Shown here piece after piece: positions 12,448 to 23,038 of a stretch of 37,662 bases of DNA. Below the pieces are notes generated by a model that was not told the origin of the DNA, ran no database searches, and saw nothing but the letters and a program-made list of their open reading frames with translations. The translations under genes were made by a program, and so were the position numbers. The DNA comes from Allomyces macrogynus ATCC 38327. Its lineage: Eukaryota > Blastocladiomycota > Blastocladiomycetes > Blastocladiales > Blastocladiaceae. Each line of letters opens with the position of its first letter. The stretch's first letter is position 1. The stretch covers positions 244,313-281,974 of the forward strand of contig GG745363.1 in NCBI GenBank assembly GCA_000151295.1. The letters run 5' to 3'.

Positions 12448-13223
12448 TCAACCGCGCCGCCCGCCAATCTCGCCCTCCTCGGCGCCCGGATGCGAGCGCG
12501 AATGCCCACCACCGGCCGACGCGGGCGTCCCCGGCGTCATACTCCCCGGCCGCCCCGCCCCCGCGGCTACATCCGCGGCCAACTCCCTCTGCATCTCGGC
12601 CCTTGCCGCCATTTCCTCCTTGACCCCATCCCTAACCCCGACCACGGCACGCAACGCCCGTTGTAACTCTGTCCGCCGCTCGGCCGCATGCCGCGTCTGG
12701 TCCACCAGCCGCTGCCGCAATGCGGCAATCGCGAGCTCCAAGTCGTTCGTCTGGAGGTTCAATGCCGCGCGCGACTGCGTTTTCCGCACGTCGGCCATGA
12801 TCGCCTCGTACTCGATCTTGCGGTGCAACTGCCGCTCGAGTTCCGCGCGCTGCGCGATTAGCGCGTCGAGGTCGGCCTGCGTCGCGCGCTTGGCCTCGTC
12901 GGTCGACCGCAGGTCGAGGTATTCGGCGTGTTGTTCTGCGGATTCCATGGTGGCCACCATCCGGAATTTCCGGTGCGCGACTTGCGCGGCCATGGCATGC
13001 AGATGCAGGAGTTCAGCGCGGTCTGGACTAAGTTGACGATAAAGGGAATTGCGGGGTTAGTAGACGCCATGTGGGGAGCTGCAGGGCGGGAAGGATGCGC
13101 AACGTACGCACACGTCGCCCGGGTGGCTGGCCAGCGCGATCTGCAGGTCGGCGTAGGCCTTGTAGAGCGGGTCGACCGTCGCCTGCTCCTCGATCGTGTA
13201 GTCGAGCCGGCGCTCGATGCCGT
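12448..13223 (-). CDS. THOC7: THO complex subunit 7-like protein (5' end lost in assembly gap)
   Basis: Visible exons on the minus strand: about 13223-13112 and 13027-12448, with an 84-nt intron (donor GTGCGT, acceptor TAG). The acceptor before 13223 (CCTCTAG) implies an upstream exon that falls in or near the N gap at 13281-13490. THO/TREX couples transcription to mRNA packaging and export; THOC7 is a coiled-coil subunit. The first visible exon reads GIERRLDYTIEEQATVDPLY. The second is a long predicted coiled coil with ELERQLHRKIEYEAIMADVR and QTNDLELAIAALRQRL, matching in order the THOC7 segment around NRQEYDALAKVI and the Glu/Leu-rich helix after it. The C-terminus is a Gly/Pro/Ser tail. 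Identity rests on remembered family pattern over one region, so it is probable rather than certain. Confidence 0.68.
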
Positions 13224-13280
13224 CTAGAGGTTGATGGCATCAGCTGGTGGTCGTGTTTGGGTGCGTTGCGCGCGTGCTGG

Positions 13281-13490
13281 NNNNNNNNNNNNNNNNNNNN
13301 NNNNNNNNNNNNNNNNNNNNNNNNNNNNNNNNNNNNNNNNNNNNNNNNNNNNNNNNNNNNNNNNNNNNNNNNNNNNNNNNNNNNNNNNNNNNNNNNNNNN
13401 NNNNNNNNNNNNNNNNNNNNNNNNNNNNNNNNNNNNNNNNNNNNNNNNNNNNNNNNNNNNNNNNNNNNNNNNNNNNNNNNNNNNNNNNNN
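13281..13490. other. assembly gap (210 N)
   Basis: Unsequenced bases. The gap lies at the 5' side of THOC7 and close to an ACG microsatellite, suggesting a repeat-caused break. Its true length is unknown. Confidence 1.
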
Positions 13491-13544
13491 GCAAGTCGCG
13501 ACCGAACTGGCGCAGCTTCGGCTGTCACGACCACGACGCCGTTC

Positions 13545-13630
13545 GCGACGACGACGACGACAACGACGACGACGACGACGACAACGACGACGACGACGAC
13601 GACAACGACGACGACGACGACGACAACGAC
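13545..13630. repeat. interrupted (ACG)n microsatellite
   Basis: The stretch is built of CGA/ACG triplets broken at regular intervals by ACA, giving a higher-order unit of about 21 nt. It lies in the 5' UTR/promoter side of SNRNP70. In one frame it would encode Asp runs with regular Asn. Confidence 0.9.
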
Positions 13631-13747
13631 GTTGCCAGAACGCGACGCCGGCACGACAACGAGCAGCAGGATCCGAACGACCGCAACAGCAGCGACTCTT
13701 TCCGATCAGCACTTCACCTCAACAGCGCAGCACCAGCACCATTAACC

Positions 13748-15299
13748 ATGACCGACCGTCTTCCGCCGAACCTGCTCGCGCGGTTCGCGCCGCGCCCGCC
13801 TATCGAGTACCTGCCCCCACTCGACCGCGCGCCCGGCGAGCGCGAAGGGCCGCGGTACTCGGGCGTCGCCGACCTGATGGCCGAGCTCAAGACGCACGAC
13901 CCGGACTACGTGCCGTGGGAATCGGCCGAGGAGAAGCGGCAGCGCAAGGTTGCTTTGGTTCGATATCTCGTGGAGCGTGTCTGATCGCGACGCTGACCGT
14001 GCCGGGTTCAACAGAAGGAGGAGCGCGAACTCAAGGCCAAGGAAGAGATTGAAAAGCGACTTGCGACATGTAATTGTCTGTGGTACACTGGCTCTTCTCT
14101 ACCCCTTACTGCCGTGACGGCGACATTGGCAACAGCGAGCGGCCGGCCGAGATGCGGTGCCCAGGTGGTCTGATCTGGTGCGTTGTCGTCTCGTCGGCCT
14201 TGCCCCTGCCCTCGCTCCCCGCTCCCCCTCTTCTCCTCCTCCTCCTCCTTCTCTCCTCCCCGCAAACAATTGGTACGGACCCGTCCCGCTGACGGCTCCC
14301 CGCCACCTTCTCATAGGGAACCCGCACGACGACACGCACGCGACGTCCGACCCGTTCAAGACGCTCTTTGTTGGCCGGCTCGCCTACACGACCACGGAAG
14401 CCGCGCTGCGCAAAGAATTCGAGTATTTTGGTCCCGTCAAGACCATGAAGCTTGTCACCTCTCCCGAGGGTCAATCGCGAGGTTACGCATTTGTCGAATT
14501 CGACCGCGAAAAGGACATGAAGGCCGCGTATCGCGACGCCGACGGCATCAAACTCGACGGCCGCCGCATTCTCGTCGACGTTGAGCGTGGGCGCACGGTC
14601 AAGGGCTGGAAACCGCGCCGCCTCGGTGGTGGGCTCGGGCATACCCGCGCGGGCGACAAGACCGAGAATCAGAATTACCCGGGGCGGGACATGTCGCATT
14701 TGCGGAAAGCGGAAGCGGCGGCGGCCGCCGCCGCCGCCGCGAATGGGCCGTCCCGTGGTGGGTATGGCGGGGGTGGGCGTGGCGGGTTTAGTCGCGGTGG
14801 CGGGTTTGGCGGCCGCGGGGGTGGGTTCGGCGGCGGCGGCCGTGGCGGATTCGGCGGCGGCCGCGGCGGCTATGGCGGCAGTGGCGGTGGTGGGTACGGC
14901 AGTCCGCGCGACGGCGGGCCGCGGCCCGGATTCGATCGCGGCGCGCCGCCGCCTCCCTACGGGTCCCGCCCAGGCCCGCCCGGTAGTGGTGGCGGATACG
15001 GGTCGCGGCCGTCGTATGGCGGGGATCGGGACCGCGACCGCGACCGCGATCGGCCAGCGTATGGCGGGGACCGGGACCGGGACCGGGATCGGGATCGGGA
15101 CCGGCATGCGGGTGATCGCGACCGGGACCGGGATCGGTACGGCGGCGGCGACCGGGAGCGCGACCGGTATGGCGGGGATCGGGATCGGGACCGCGACCGG
15201 TACGGCGGTGGGGACCGTGGTGCGCCGCCGCCCGGCGCGTACGACCGGCGTCGGGAACGGTCTCCGCCGCGCGGGTACGATTCGGGGCGCCGGTATTGA
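13748..15299 (+). CDS. SNRNP70: U1 small nuclear ribonucleoprotein 70 kDa (U1-70K)
   Basis: Exons 13748-13948, 14015-14069 and 14317-15299; donors GTTGCT and GTAATT, both introns with CTGAC branch sites. The product is 412 residues. U1-70K binds stem-loop I of U1 snRNA and helps define 5' splice sites. The N-terminus MTDRLPPNLLARFAPRPPI matches human MTQFLPPNLLALFAPRDPI. The second junction recreates the conserved TW-NPHDD segment. The RRM (~97-170) has RNP2 LFVGRL and RNP1 RGYAFVEF and is followed by the diagnostic DVERGRTVKGWKPRRLGGGL. The C-terminal part is an Ala run, then RGG/GGYGG-type repeats, then Arg-Asp dipeptide repeats (DRDRDR) encoded by GGGACCGGGATC-like tandem DNA at about 15020-15210. 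Animal U1-70K has RD/RS/RE repeats but not this RGG block. Confidence 0.96.
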
Positions 15300-15704
15300 T
15301 TGATGTGTTGCTTGGGCGCATGAAGCGAGGACCGAGGAGTGCAGTGCCGATAGCGTGGAAGATATGCATCCGCTTCTTCTTGATGAGCGCTATATGCAAC
15401 CCGGCGGGATCCAACTAGTACGAAAGCATGCACAACGTCAAGAACCTGCTCGTCCTCACGATGGACGGAACTCGACAACAACGCAAACGACACGACCTCT
15501 CACCAACACCAAACGGAAACAAAATCAAACCAGTAGGAAGAAGGTATGGAGCCACTGAAAGAACGATAAAAAGGAGGAGCAAAACCAACAAACGATTGAG
15601 AGCTACGACGACTTCAAAACGAACCGCGAAAAGAACAGGACACTATCAACCCCCAACCAACGGGGTCCCTACCCTCACCTCCAACCTCAGCTTCTCCACT
15701 TCCT
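15300..15704. other. intergenic, convergent 3' ends
   Basis: This 405-nt A-rich stretch (AAACAAAATCAAACC, GATAAAAAGG) lies between SNRNP70 and the Ups/PRELI gene, which converge. It is much less GC-rich than the flanking genes. No gene was recognised. Confidence 0.5.
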
Positions 15705-16489
15705 CTACGGTGCCGACGGCGCCGGCACCGCCGCCCCTGTGGCACTCCCCTTCGCGGCCTTGACTTTCTCCCGCACGCTCGCCAAGACATGCAGCATCCC
15801 CATGCGCGACCGCTGCAAGTTATCTGCGAACCGCGACACCCCGAACCGTTCCAACCTGCCCGTCAGTCCCCACCCCAAATCCGAACTAATATGCGCCGTC
15901 GTCGTGACCACCGTCGCGTTCGGGTTCGTCGGGTGCGGCGTAATCTCCTGCACTTCCTCGACGTACAGCATCCGCCGGTGGTCGAGGTTCCGCGTACGCG
16001 TGACCATGCGCCGTGCGGCGCAGTCGACGCTCGAGTCTTCCAGGATCAGGACGACCGGGTTGACTTTGACCAGGTTGGCCGCCCATGCGGGGACGGACCC
16101 GGATTTCCGGTGTACGCGGGTGGTCGTGAGGGTCGTGCCGTGTACAGACCGTGCGAGAACGTCGGATTGTAAGACGTGCTTGGCGAAAGGGTTCGGGTAC
16201 TTGTTGAAGATGGCAAACGTCACGTCCGACCATGGCGCGCTACACGGCACAGAAGGCGGAAGCGGTTGGTGAGATGCTGGGGGGTCACACGAACGATGAA
16301 CGGCATGGGTCCTATTCGCTGCGCGCGTGTCTCCGCAATGCATCGCGACGCATTCGAGCGCGGTCGGATGGTGGGACAAACGGGTCCATTGCGAGCACAG
16401 ATCCCTGATTATCGTGACGAACCCTTCGTAACAACGCGCATGGCGGCAGAGACGTACTCGAACTCGGTCGAGTGGCGGAACACCTTCAT
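15705..16489 (-). CDS. PRELI/MSF1 (Ups) family mitochondrial phospholipid-transfer protein
   Basis: Exons on the minus strand: 16489-16458 (MKVFRHSTEF plus two bases) and 16239-15705; intron 16240-16457 (218 nt, GTACGT...TAG). The product is 188 residues. Ups/PRELI proteins, paired with Mdm35/TRIAP1, carry phosphatidic acid or phosphatidylserine across the intermembrane space. Family blocks seen are APWSDVTFAIFNKYPNPFAK (yeast Ups1: FNRYPNPYSPHVLS), a HVLQSDVLAR segment, HRKSGSVPAWAANL, VLILEDSSVDCAARRM, TRTRNLDH, MLYVEEV and SRMGML near the C-terminus. The TRNLDH and SRMGM blocks favour an Ups1-like (phosphatidic acid) over an Ups2-like identity, but this is not decisive. The first exon is very short, so the start depends on the splice call; the MK(V/I)-type start is typical of the family. 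Confidence 0.88.
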
Positions 16490-17689
16490 GGTCACGGCCG
16501 GTCAAAATAGCGAGAGCTGAACAAACACAGCAGCAGCGTCGTCGACGAGATGATGCACAAGCAGTGCCGAGTCGTGGAGCGAGGCGCGTGAGGCACGCTG
16601 CGGCGGGTACTCGGCGCGGAACGACGCGCGTATCGACAGCGCGAAGCAGACGACGAGGTCCAAAGGCGGCGAACGGGCGCGACGAGCGGGCGGGCAGGAA
16701 GCGTGCGAACGAGAGCTGCGCTGGAACGGCAGCGGGTCGAAAGAGTGGGTCGACGGGTAGGTGTGCGGGGGTGGCGTGGCCGCTGGCGTGGCCGGTGAAC
16801 ACAGGCGGGGCGCGCGCGGGCACTCGAGTGCGGGCAGTTGCAGGCGATGGCGACGCTGGTGTGGTCGAGGAAACTGTCGTGCAGCAGGTCGTTTGGCCAA
16901 GAACGGGAGTGGGGATGAGTGAGAGTGGATGATGTTCTTGGTGATCAAAAACTTGAGAGCCGGGCGTGTCAACTTGGTCAGGCAAGCGCAATCCGTTCAG
17001 CCCCGGTCTCGGGCTATCCCTCCTCGCCATGAGAAGGGGAGAACCCGCTGGAAAAACTGCCAAACCCTAGACTTGTTTTGGCGGGGTTCCCCAACAACAA
17101 GTCACTTGCTACAGCCTGACCGGCACACACTCGCAAGCGCAACCACTGCGAAAATACTTAAATTCGCCAACGCTGCTTTCATGTCCTGTAACTACTAAAC
17201 TCCGCCCTCACTTACCTGAGCAGATCTCGCATCCCACGGATCATGCTCTAAATACGGGGCGCAGATTCAAATGATGCCTTTTTTAATCCACGCGCAAATG
17301 GTTCACGGATTCGTTTGTGTGCTTTGCTTCATGCCTTTCAAGGTAGGAGTTTCAGCATGCAAATCGGTTTCAGCAGTGTGGGTGGTTCGCTGGGCACTGA
17401 CATGTGCATGGCCACTTTTTGCTAGCTTTGGTGAGGCTTTTGGCTTATTTGTGGTTTGTCATGGTTTGCATGACGTACACCTCAGCAGTTTCAGGTGGGT
17501 GGCTTGTTTGCCATGGGTGAACATGCAGGAAATAACCGTGAATTTCCAATTGTCGCTGTCAAAAGCAGTTTCGAGGAACCGAGCTGAAAAGGTGGTGTGA
17601 TGAATAACCGAAGTTGACCAAAAAAGTACCCCGTGTACCCCGCGAACGATCGGAACATGTCCACCACGCACCGTTTTGTTAGACGTTCA
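16490..17689. other. intergenic, with a second CpG-poor patch near tRNA-Val copy 3
   Basis: The first ~550 nt are GC-rich and include the Ups-gene promoter. From about 17160 the DNA becomes T-rich, and from 17290 to 17560 CpG is scarce while TG is frequent, similar to but milder than 3693-5890. An open frame at 17271-17600 is hydrophobic with no recognisable family. A T6 run on the minus strand near 17622-17627 could end transcription of tRNA-Val copy 3. Confidence 0.45.
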
Positions 17690-17762
17690 TGTCACCGCCC
17701 AGGATCGAACTGGGGACCTTGAGTGTGTGAGACTCACGTGATAACCACTACACCACGGTGAC
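17690..17762 (-). tRNA. tRNA-Val(CAC), copy 3
   Basis: This is a 73-nt cloverleaf on the minus strand. Acceptor is GTCACCG/CGGTGAC, the anticodon stem TGAGT/ACTCA is fully paired around CTCACAC (anticodon CAC), and the T arm is CCCAG-TTCGATC-CTGGG. It differs from copy 2 by a single base in the anticodon stem, which restores the C-U mismatch seen there. Confidence 0.94.
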
Positions 17763-18591
17763 GACGGTGCGCATTGAGCGTCCCCTTTCATGCCGCTCCG
17801 TGCGTTCTTGAGGAGTGTTGGGTTCAGGTTCCGGTGGGCGAAGGGTTGGACGGACCATTTTTAGCGAGCCACCACCACCATGGGCCTTTAGCGACCTGAC
17901 GCAAGGCTTGTTTCGCATATTTGTGTCTCCTAGCGGCAATCTTGTCGCATTGAGGCATAAGGAGTTTGCTAATAAACCTCGTCTCTACACCACGGTGACG
18001 ATGGTGGAGTCAAACCTCATCTCTACATGAGGGTGACGATGGACAGGAGAAGCCACCCCACCCCTCGGCCCCCCAGAACGACCTAACTTGCTGCAAATGA
18101 TTTCTTGACGCTTCCCGACAAGGTCTACGAGCGCACCCGCCGGTGTCGCGCCGCTGCCCGAAGTGGTGGTGGGTGATGATGGTGACAATGATGGCGGTGG
18201 CGTGAACACCCCTGCCTCGGCGCACAAAACCCTGACCGAAATGACTGCTACAGTCGCCATGGATATTGACTCCCCTGCTGACAATGTCGTCCAGTCCATG
18301 GACCAGCAGGACGACCCCAAACTCGACTGGCCATGGCATGACCACCTTGGCCTAGGCTGGCCAGTGTGGGGGTGCCAACGCTGATGGAGACCATTTGCGC
18401 AAGAGTGTCAAGTCAAGAAACATGGAAGTGGGAGGATTCCGTTGACCATGACGACGATGGAACAAATTGTGCAAAGAACGCAGAATCCAATCCGGAGTTC
18501 AATCTTTGTAGATTCGTTCTATTTCAGCACGCCCACCTCCACTACGATCCGTACAAGTCACGCAACCCACCGCTGAGTTCCATCCATCCCC
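17763..18591. other. intergenic with small orphan frame
   Basis: About 830 nt lie between tRNA-Val copy 3 and the F-box-like gene. It holds the 38-nt repeat below and a plus-strand frame ending at 18384 whose last ~100 codons are Asp/Pro-rich (MDIDSPADNVV, then WPWHDHLGLGW). No family was recognised and no intron signal completes it; it may be a remnant. Confidence 0.35.
17974..18042. repeat. imperfect 38-nt tandem repeat carrying a tRNA-Val 5' fragment
   Basis: Two copies begin AAACCTC at 17974 and 18012 and both end in GGTGACGATGG. In the first copy, 17985-17999 is the exact reverse complement of the first 15 bases of tRNA-Val (GTCACCGTGGTGTAG). The second copy has diverged at this site. 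Confidence 0.65.
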
Positions 18592-20441
18592 TCACGACGA
18601 GGGTCCCGTCACAGATCCCTCCTCCTGTCCCACACTCGGCTCCCCTGACCCGGACGCCACCTCCTCCACCTGGTCCGTACCCGTCACCACTTGAACCTGC
18701 GCATCACTAGCATCATCGTCATCCGCGGGCGCCGACGCCGCGACCAGCGCGTCCACCAACACGACCGACAGCAGCGTCGCCGTCATATCCGCGCCATGCG
18801 GCCCTGGCCCCGGACCTCCCTCCACCGGACCTGTCGCGTCCGCTGCAGTCGTCACGGTCGCCGGCAACGCCATGGTCGCGACGACGTGTTCACGGACCGA
18901 ATCGACGATGCGGCTCACGGCGCCAACGATTCCGAGCCACCTACGATTGTGCAATGTCGTGAGTCTCGCCTCTACGGCCGACTCGCGACACGGACGTACC
19001 GGTTCGTACACGCCAAAATCTGGTGCAGAATCGCCTCCCACGACCGCAACCGCGCCGGATCCAGCGCGCTCAACAGCCGCACGATCCCGCGATCAATGCA
19101 CTCTGGGCTCAGCAGATTCGTTTGCGTCCACCGCTGCGTCGCCTTTGGCATCACCACCACCCCCACCGCCGCCAGGGCGGGTTTCGGCCACGCTCGATCC
19201 GCCTGTACCTGCTGCACGACCGCGATCCACCGGACACTCCACGCGTTCACGTTCAGCAGAACGCGCCGATCGACGTCGGCCAGCTGTGACTGGACAAGCG
19301 CGAGCCACGCGAGTGGGGACAACTGCGGCGGTGCTTTCTCCACTCTCACCACCCCTTGGTCACCCGCGCACCGACCGCACGTGCGCGTCTGGATCCCACC
19401 CTCGCTCCCTCAACATCCCCCCTTTTGCGATCGCGCCACACCTCGAGCACTAGCGGCGGCACCCGCGCCGCAGACGGCGGGCTTCCTCTGGCCCCCGGCC
19501 CCCACCAATACCGCCAAGTAATCCAACGCCGCACGCGCGTCGCGCTCGACGAGCCGTTCCATGGCCGCCCAGACGACGCCCATGTGGCACGCGCGCGTCG
19601 AGGCCAGCACGTAAGCATCGAGTAACAGCGCGTGCGTGACTCCAGTCCCCGCAACGGCCGCGTGAATCGCCGCGGGCAGCGGCTGCCTCTGCACGCCAAC
19701 GGCAACAAATAACGCGCGCACTTTGGTCTCGTCGGGCCGCCACGTGTGGAAGTAGTGGAACAGACGGCAGAGCCGGCCGAGGGAGCGGGTCGGGATCGGG
19801 TCGTTGGAGAGGAGGCGGGCGATGAAGCCGCGGGTGATGCAGAGGTGGTAGAAGCTGGTGGGTGTGATGATGCGCCGCAGGGAAGGGTCGATCAGGGAGG
19901 GAGTGTAGACGGAGTCGTCGCCAGGGTCGACGCGCGCGGTGGAGAGGAGCCGGAGGTAGATGGCGTTCAGGTGCCGCGTGACGGCCGTGTACCACGCGCG
20001 GTTGACGCGGGCGGCCGCGCACAGGGCGCCAGAGGCGACGGGCATGTACACGAGGATGTCGGCGAGGAGTTCGGGGAAGAGGAGGGCCGAGGCGGCGGTG
20101 CCGTGGTCAGTTGGGGTCGTGGCGGTAGCCGCGTTGTCGGTGTCCAGTGCATGCGTGTTCTCGAGATTGGCGTGTGGAGAGTCGGCGCCGTTCGGCGCAT
20201 GGACGGTGCCAAGGACAGGGTCGGCGCTCACCATTGTCGTCTCGGTCAGCAGGATCACGATCCCTTGATCATGGCCGCACTTGGTGTCCAGGACGCCGGG
20301 TGGACCCACGTCGCCGTCACCGAGCGCTGAATCGGGCGGCACGTCCTTGGTGGGCGTCGTCGCGACGGTGTCCGTCGATATGGTCAGGGGCGCGGTGGTG
20401 GCCAACGCACTTTGAGCGAGCGCATCGCGCGTGTCGGCCAT
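18592..20441 (-). CDS. F-box-like domain protein
   Basis: Tentative exons on the minus strand: 20441-19512, 19388-19000 and 18940-18592. The last intron (18941-18999, GTACGT...TAG) is well supported. The first (19389-19511, GTATTG...CAG) is a best guess; any choice must remove the stop at 19410 and keep the same frame. The N-terminal ~130 residues are Thr/Ala/Asp-rich. An F-box-like segment follows: ALLFPELLADILVYMP, then ALCAAARVNRAWYTAV. F-box proteins normally recruit substrates to SCF ubiquitin ligases through Skp1. Beyond it is a helical region (LCRLFHYFHTWRPDE, VVWAAMERLVERDARAALDY) with no repeat class identified, and an acidic C-terminus. The ATG at 20441 has a strong context (CCACCATGG), but coding-like sequence continues upstream. 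Confidence 0.6.
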
Positions 20442-20978
20442 GGTGGGCGCTTGGGATCGTTGATCTTGGGGTAGCTCCAGTCGAGCAGCAGCGTGGGGTA
20501 CAGGGCGACTTGACTGGTCGTGTTACCAAGGTGGGAAATGGGCGCGGGGTGCAAGGCTGCAAAGTTGATGGGCGTGTCGACTTGGTAGGTTGCCGGGAGC
20601 AAGCTGCAGTGGTTGGGTCGGGCCGAGGTCGTCCGACAGACAAGCGAGGGTCGCGGGCATGGAAAAGCCGCAGCCCGGGCGTCGGTGGCATATCATGCGA
20701 TATCGCACGAGGCTCTCGAGCTTCTGCACCAAGTCGTGGCCGCCGTGTCCTGTTGTGGCGGCGGCAAGCCGGTGCACGAGCGCCGCCAAGGTGGTGGAAG
20801 GCCTTGATTCCAACGTGACCGCGCCTCCGGACACGGTGCAAGCTGCCACCATCGCCGCGCCGCTTGTCCCGGCCGTCACTGTCGGCCCCGCTTCGCTGCC
20901 TTCTGCCTTCGCGTGGAAACAGCCCACGCACAACACTGCCGTCTCCTCGCTGCCCGCGCTCGCCTTCTCACCACGCAC
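20384..20978 (-). other. coding-like segment upstream of / overlapping the F-box gene start, unrecognised
   Basis: Two minus-strand frames look protein-coding. The frame ending at 20523 contains LAALVHRLAAATTG and LVRYRMICHRRPGCGFSM. The frame ending at 20384 contains FAALHPAPISHLGN and LLLDWSYPKINDPKRPP. Third codon positions are mostly G or C. Splicing from GTGCGT just after ...MRSLK to an AAG acceptor 65 nt later would join the second frame in phase to the F-box protein, but AAG is not used by other introns here. It could be 5' exons of the F-box gene, a separate gene, or 5' UTR. Confidence 0.3.
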
Positions 20979-21111
20979 GCGAGACGCGACAACGAGCGCA
21001 GCCAGCCTGCACGCGCGCGTCCAGCCGATCCGACTATCTCAACGGCACGCCCGCTACCTTCCGGCGCTCTCTCCGATCCGACCTCTGCACCCGACCAATA
21101 CGCAACCAACC

Positions 21112-23038
21112 ATGTACTCTGTCCGGCGCCAGTCGCTGCTCGCCGGCCAGCTGCCCACCGACGGCTCGGTGCCGCCGTCGCCGCGCACGCCGCTCTCCGC
21201 CGCGACGCGCAAGTCGTTTTCGCTCACGCAGGCGCTCGGCACGCCGCGGTCGAACGGGTCGCTCGCGAGCTTGAAGACGATCGACCTGCCAGGGGGCGCG
21301 GGAGCCCAGCAGCTGCTCTCACCGGCGCCCGCGCCCAACGCCGTGCAGCCGCGCCGGAACTTGGTCTTAAATTTGATTCTTGTGCGGCAGTACGTTGTCT
21401 GTGAGAGCGTGATTTGGGTACTTCGCGGGTGGGTATGAGCTGACGAAGGACGGTCGAGTAGTGCCGAGACCGACCTAAACGTGCGCCGCCCGCGCGTCGT
21501 GCAGAGCAACATTGGTACGCGGTGGTTCTCTTGCGGGTGTTGCGGGGGAGTCTAATCCAGGTCGGACGCACATCAACAGACAACCCGCTCAACCAAAAGG
21601 GCCTGCAGCAGGCCATGCTCCTCGCCTACCGCCTGCGTCACGAGAAAATCGACTACATCTACTCGAGCCCACTCACGCGATGCCGGCAGGTGCGACGCCC
21701 TTTGTGATTTCTAACTTCCAGTCCGACGCGCGGCTGTTTTTTCTCACGCGACGGATCCGCCCCCTCTAGACAGCTGAGGAAATCGCCAGATTCCACGACA
21801 AGGCTGTGCTCTACGACGACCGGCTCAACGAGCAGGTGCGTCCCCCATCCTCTTCCCCCCCCCCCCCCCCTCTCCTCTCCACCCCAAATCTCACCCACCC
21901 CTCCAACTAGAACCTCGGCGACCTGACCGGCCTATCATGGCTCGACGCCAAACGCCGCCTCAAGGCACTCGACCGCACCTTTGACGAGTACCTGTCCGAC
22001 CCAACCCACAAGGCCGAGACCGACGACGACCTCAAGGAACGGATTATCAGTGTCTACATTGACGTGGTTGAAAAACACGTGCTCGAACCGAACCGAATCC
22101 ACTACGCGCGCCCGGCTACCTCGCAGTCGAACCTCCTCGTTGACTCCTATGGGCCGGCGACGCCCGTCACGGCGATCCCGCCGCCGCAGGTGGTGCCGGG
22201 ACGGTTGCCGACCAAGGAGTGCACGGTCGTGCTCGTCACGCACGGCGGGCCCATCAAGCACCTCCTGGCGCACTTGGTCGAGGAGCTCGGGTTCTCGACT
22301 AACGCACGGCCCGCGCCGGGTCAGGGGGTGCACCATGCGGACCATGTCGCGCGGCGTAACAAGCACCGCTCCACCCCACCCCCCTCCAAACCCGCGCCGG
22401 AGCTCGCGTCGCACCGCCGCCGAGTCTCGACTTCCGGCGCCTCCGAGCCCCCCGCCCCGCGGCTGACCCAATTCCCGAAAAACACGGGGCTCTACGCGGC
22501 GCGGCTCGCGCGGCACTACGATCCGTCGACGGACGAGTACGATTGGGGTGGCCGTGTCGAGCGGTTTAATTGCGTTGCGCACTTGGCGGGCAGTTCGTGG
22601 TTGGTGGTGGCCCCCAAGGGGACGCCACATGGGGTCGTGGAGAAGGTTCCCTTGGTTGCGAAAGTGACGATGGCCGCGGCGAGTGGGCCGACGGGTGGGA
22701 AGGTCCCGGCGGCGGTGCCCAAGGAGGGGGAGGGTGCGGCCGGCGCGTTGACGCTCGTCAAGTACAAGCGCGAGAAACGGGACTTGAAGAAGGAGCGTGC
22801 CGCGGCGGCCGCGGAGAAGGCGGCGGGACCGGTGGGGGCGGGGAAGGCGCGTGCGCCCGGATCGTCGTCGGGGCCGGGGACCGGAGGTGGTGCGCGTGGG
22901 ATGATGCGGATGCTCGGAAAGATGTTTACGGGTGGGGACGCGCCGACGGCGAGCGCGGCTCCTGGGGCGCCGGGCGGGACGGCGGGGACGGGGGCGCCGA
23001 CGGGCGAGGAGAAGCGCAACAAGAGTCTCGGGTGGTGA
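21112..23038 (+). CDS. histidine phosphatase superfamily (phosphoglycerate-mutase-like) protein
   Basis: Exons 21112-21389, 21462-21514, 21580-21689, 21770-21835 and 21911-23038; introns of 72, 65, 80 and 75 nt. The product is 544 residues. The catalytic motif is split by the first intron: LILVR plus the next exon gives R92-H93-A-E-T, followed by DLN. Splicing to 21580 then gives SNIDNPLNQKGLQQA, the normal next block. Further motifs are YIYSSPLTRCRQTAEEIA, RLNEQNLGDLTGLSW (conserved Glu) and VVLVTHGGPIKH with the second catalytic His at ~280. The family dephosphorylates small metabolites or proteins through a phospho-His. An N-terminal ~80-residue Ser/Pro leader and a ~150-residue C-terminal extension are unusual; the latter has a basic KYKREKRDLKKERA helix and Gly/Ala/Pro tail. 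The substrate cannot be predicted. Intron 4 contains a C16 run. Confidence 0.88.
21855..21870. repeat. homopolymer C16
   Basis: A run of about sixteen C lies in the fourth intron of the histidine-phosphatase gene, within the pyrimidine-rich part before the CTAG acceptor. Confidence 0.85.

Larger units (their letters stand above)
13224..13747. promoter_or_regulatory. divergent region THOC7 / SNRNP70, with gap and microsatellite
   Basis: The two genes are divergent, so this 524-nt interval holds the SNRNP70 promoter and the missing 5' end and promoter of THOC7. It contains 210 N and the ACG repeat below. A continuous frame through the repeat into SNRNP70 exists (poly-Asp/Asn), but the conserved N-terminus starts at the ATG at 13748, so the upstream part is taken as 5' UTR. 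Confidence 0.5.

Noticed and set aside
13545..13747. poly-Asp/Asn N-terminal extension of U1-70K
   Set aside because: The frame is open through the ACG microsatellite, but the conserved family N-terminus begins exactly at the ATG at 13748.
14106..15107. 333-residue minus-strand frame
   Set aside because: Antisense of the repeat-rich tail of U1-70K; its Pro-Ile-Ala repeats come from the same hexamer DNA.
17271..17600. 109-residue hydrophobic frame
   Set aside because: Its composition is explained by T/G-rich DNA; there is no family feature and no matching splice signals.
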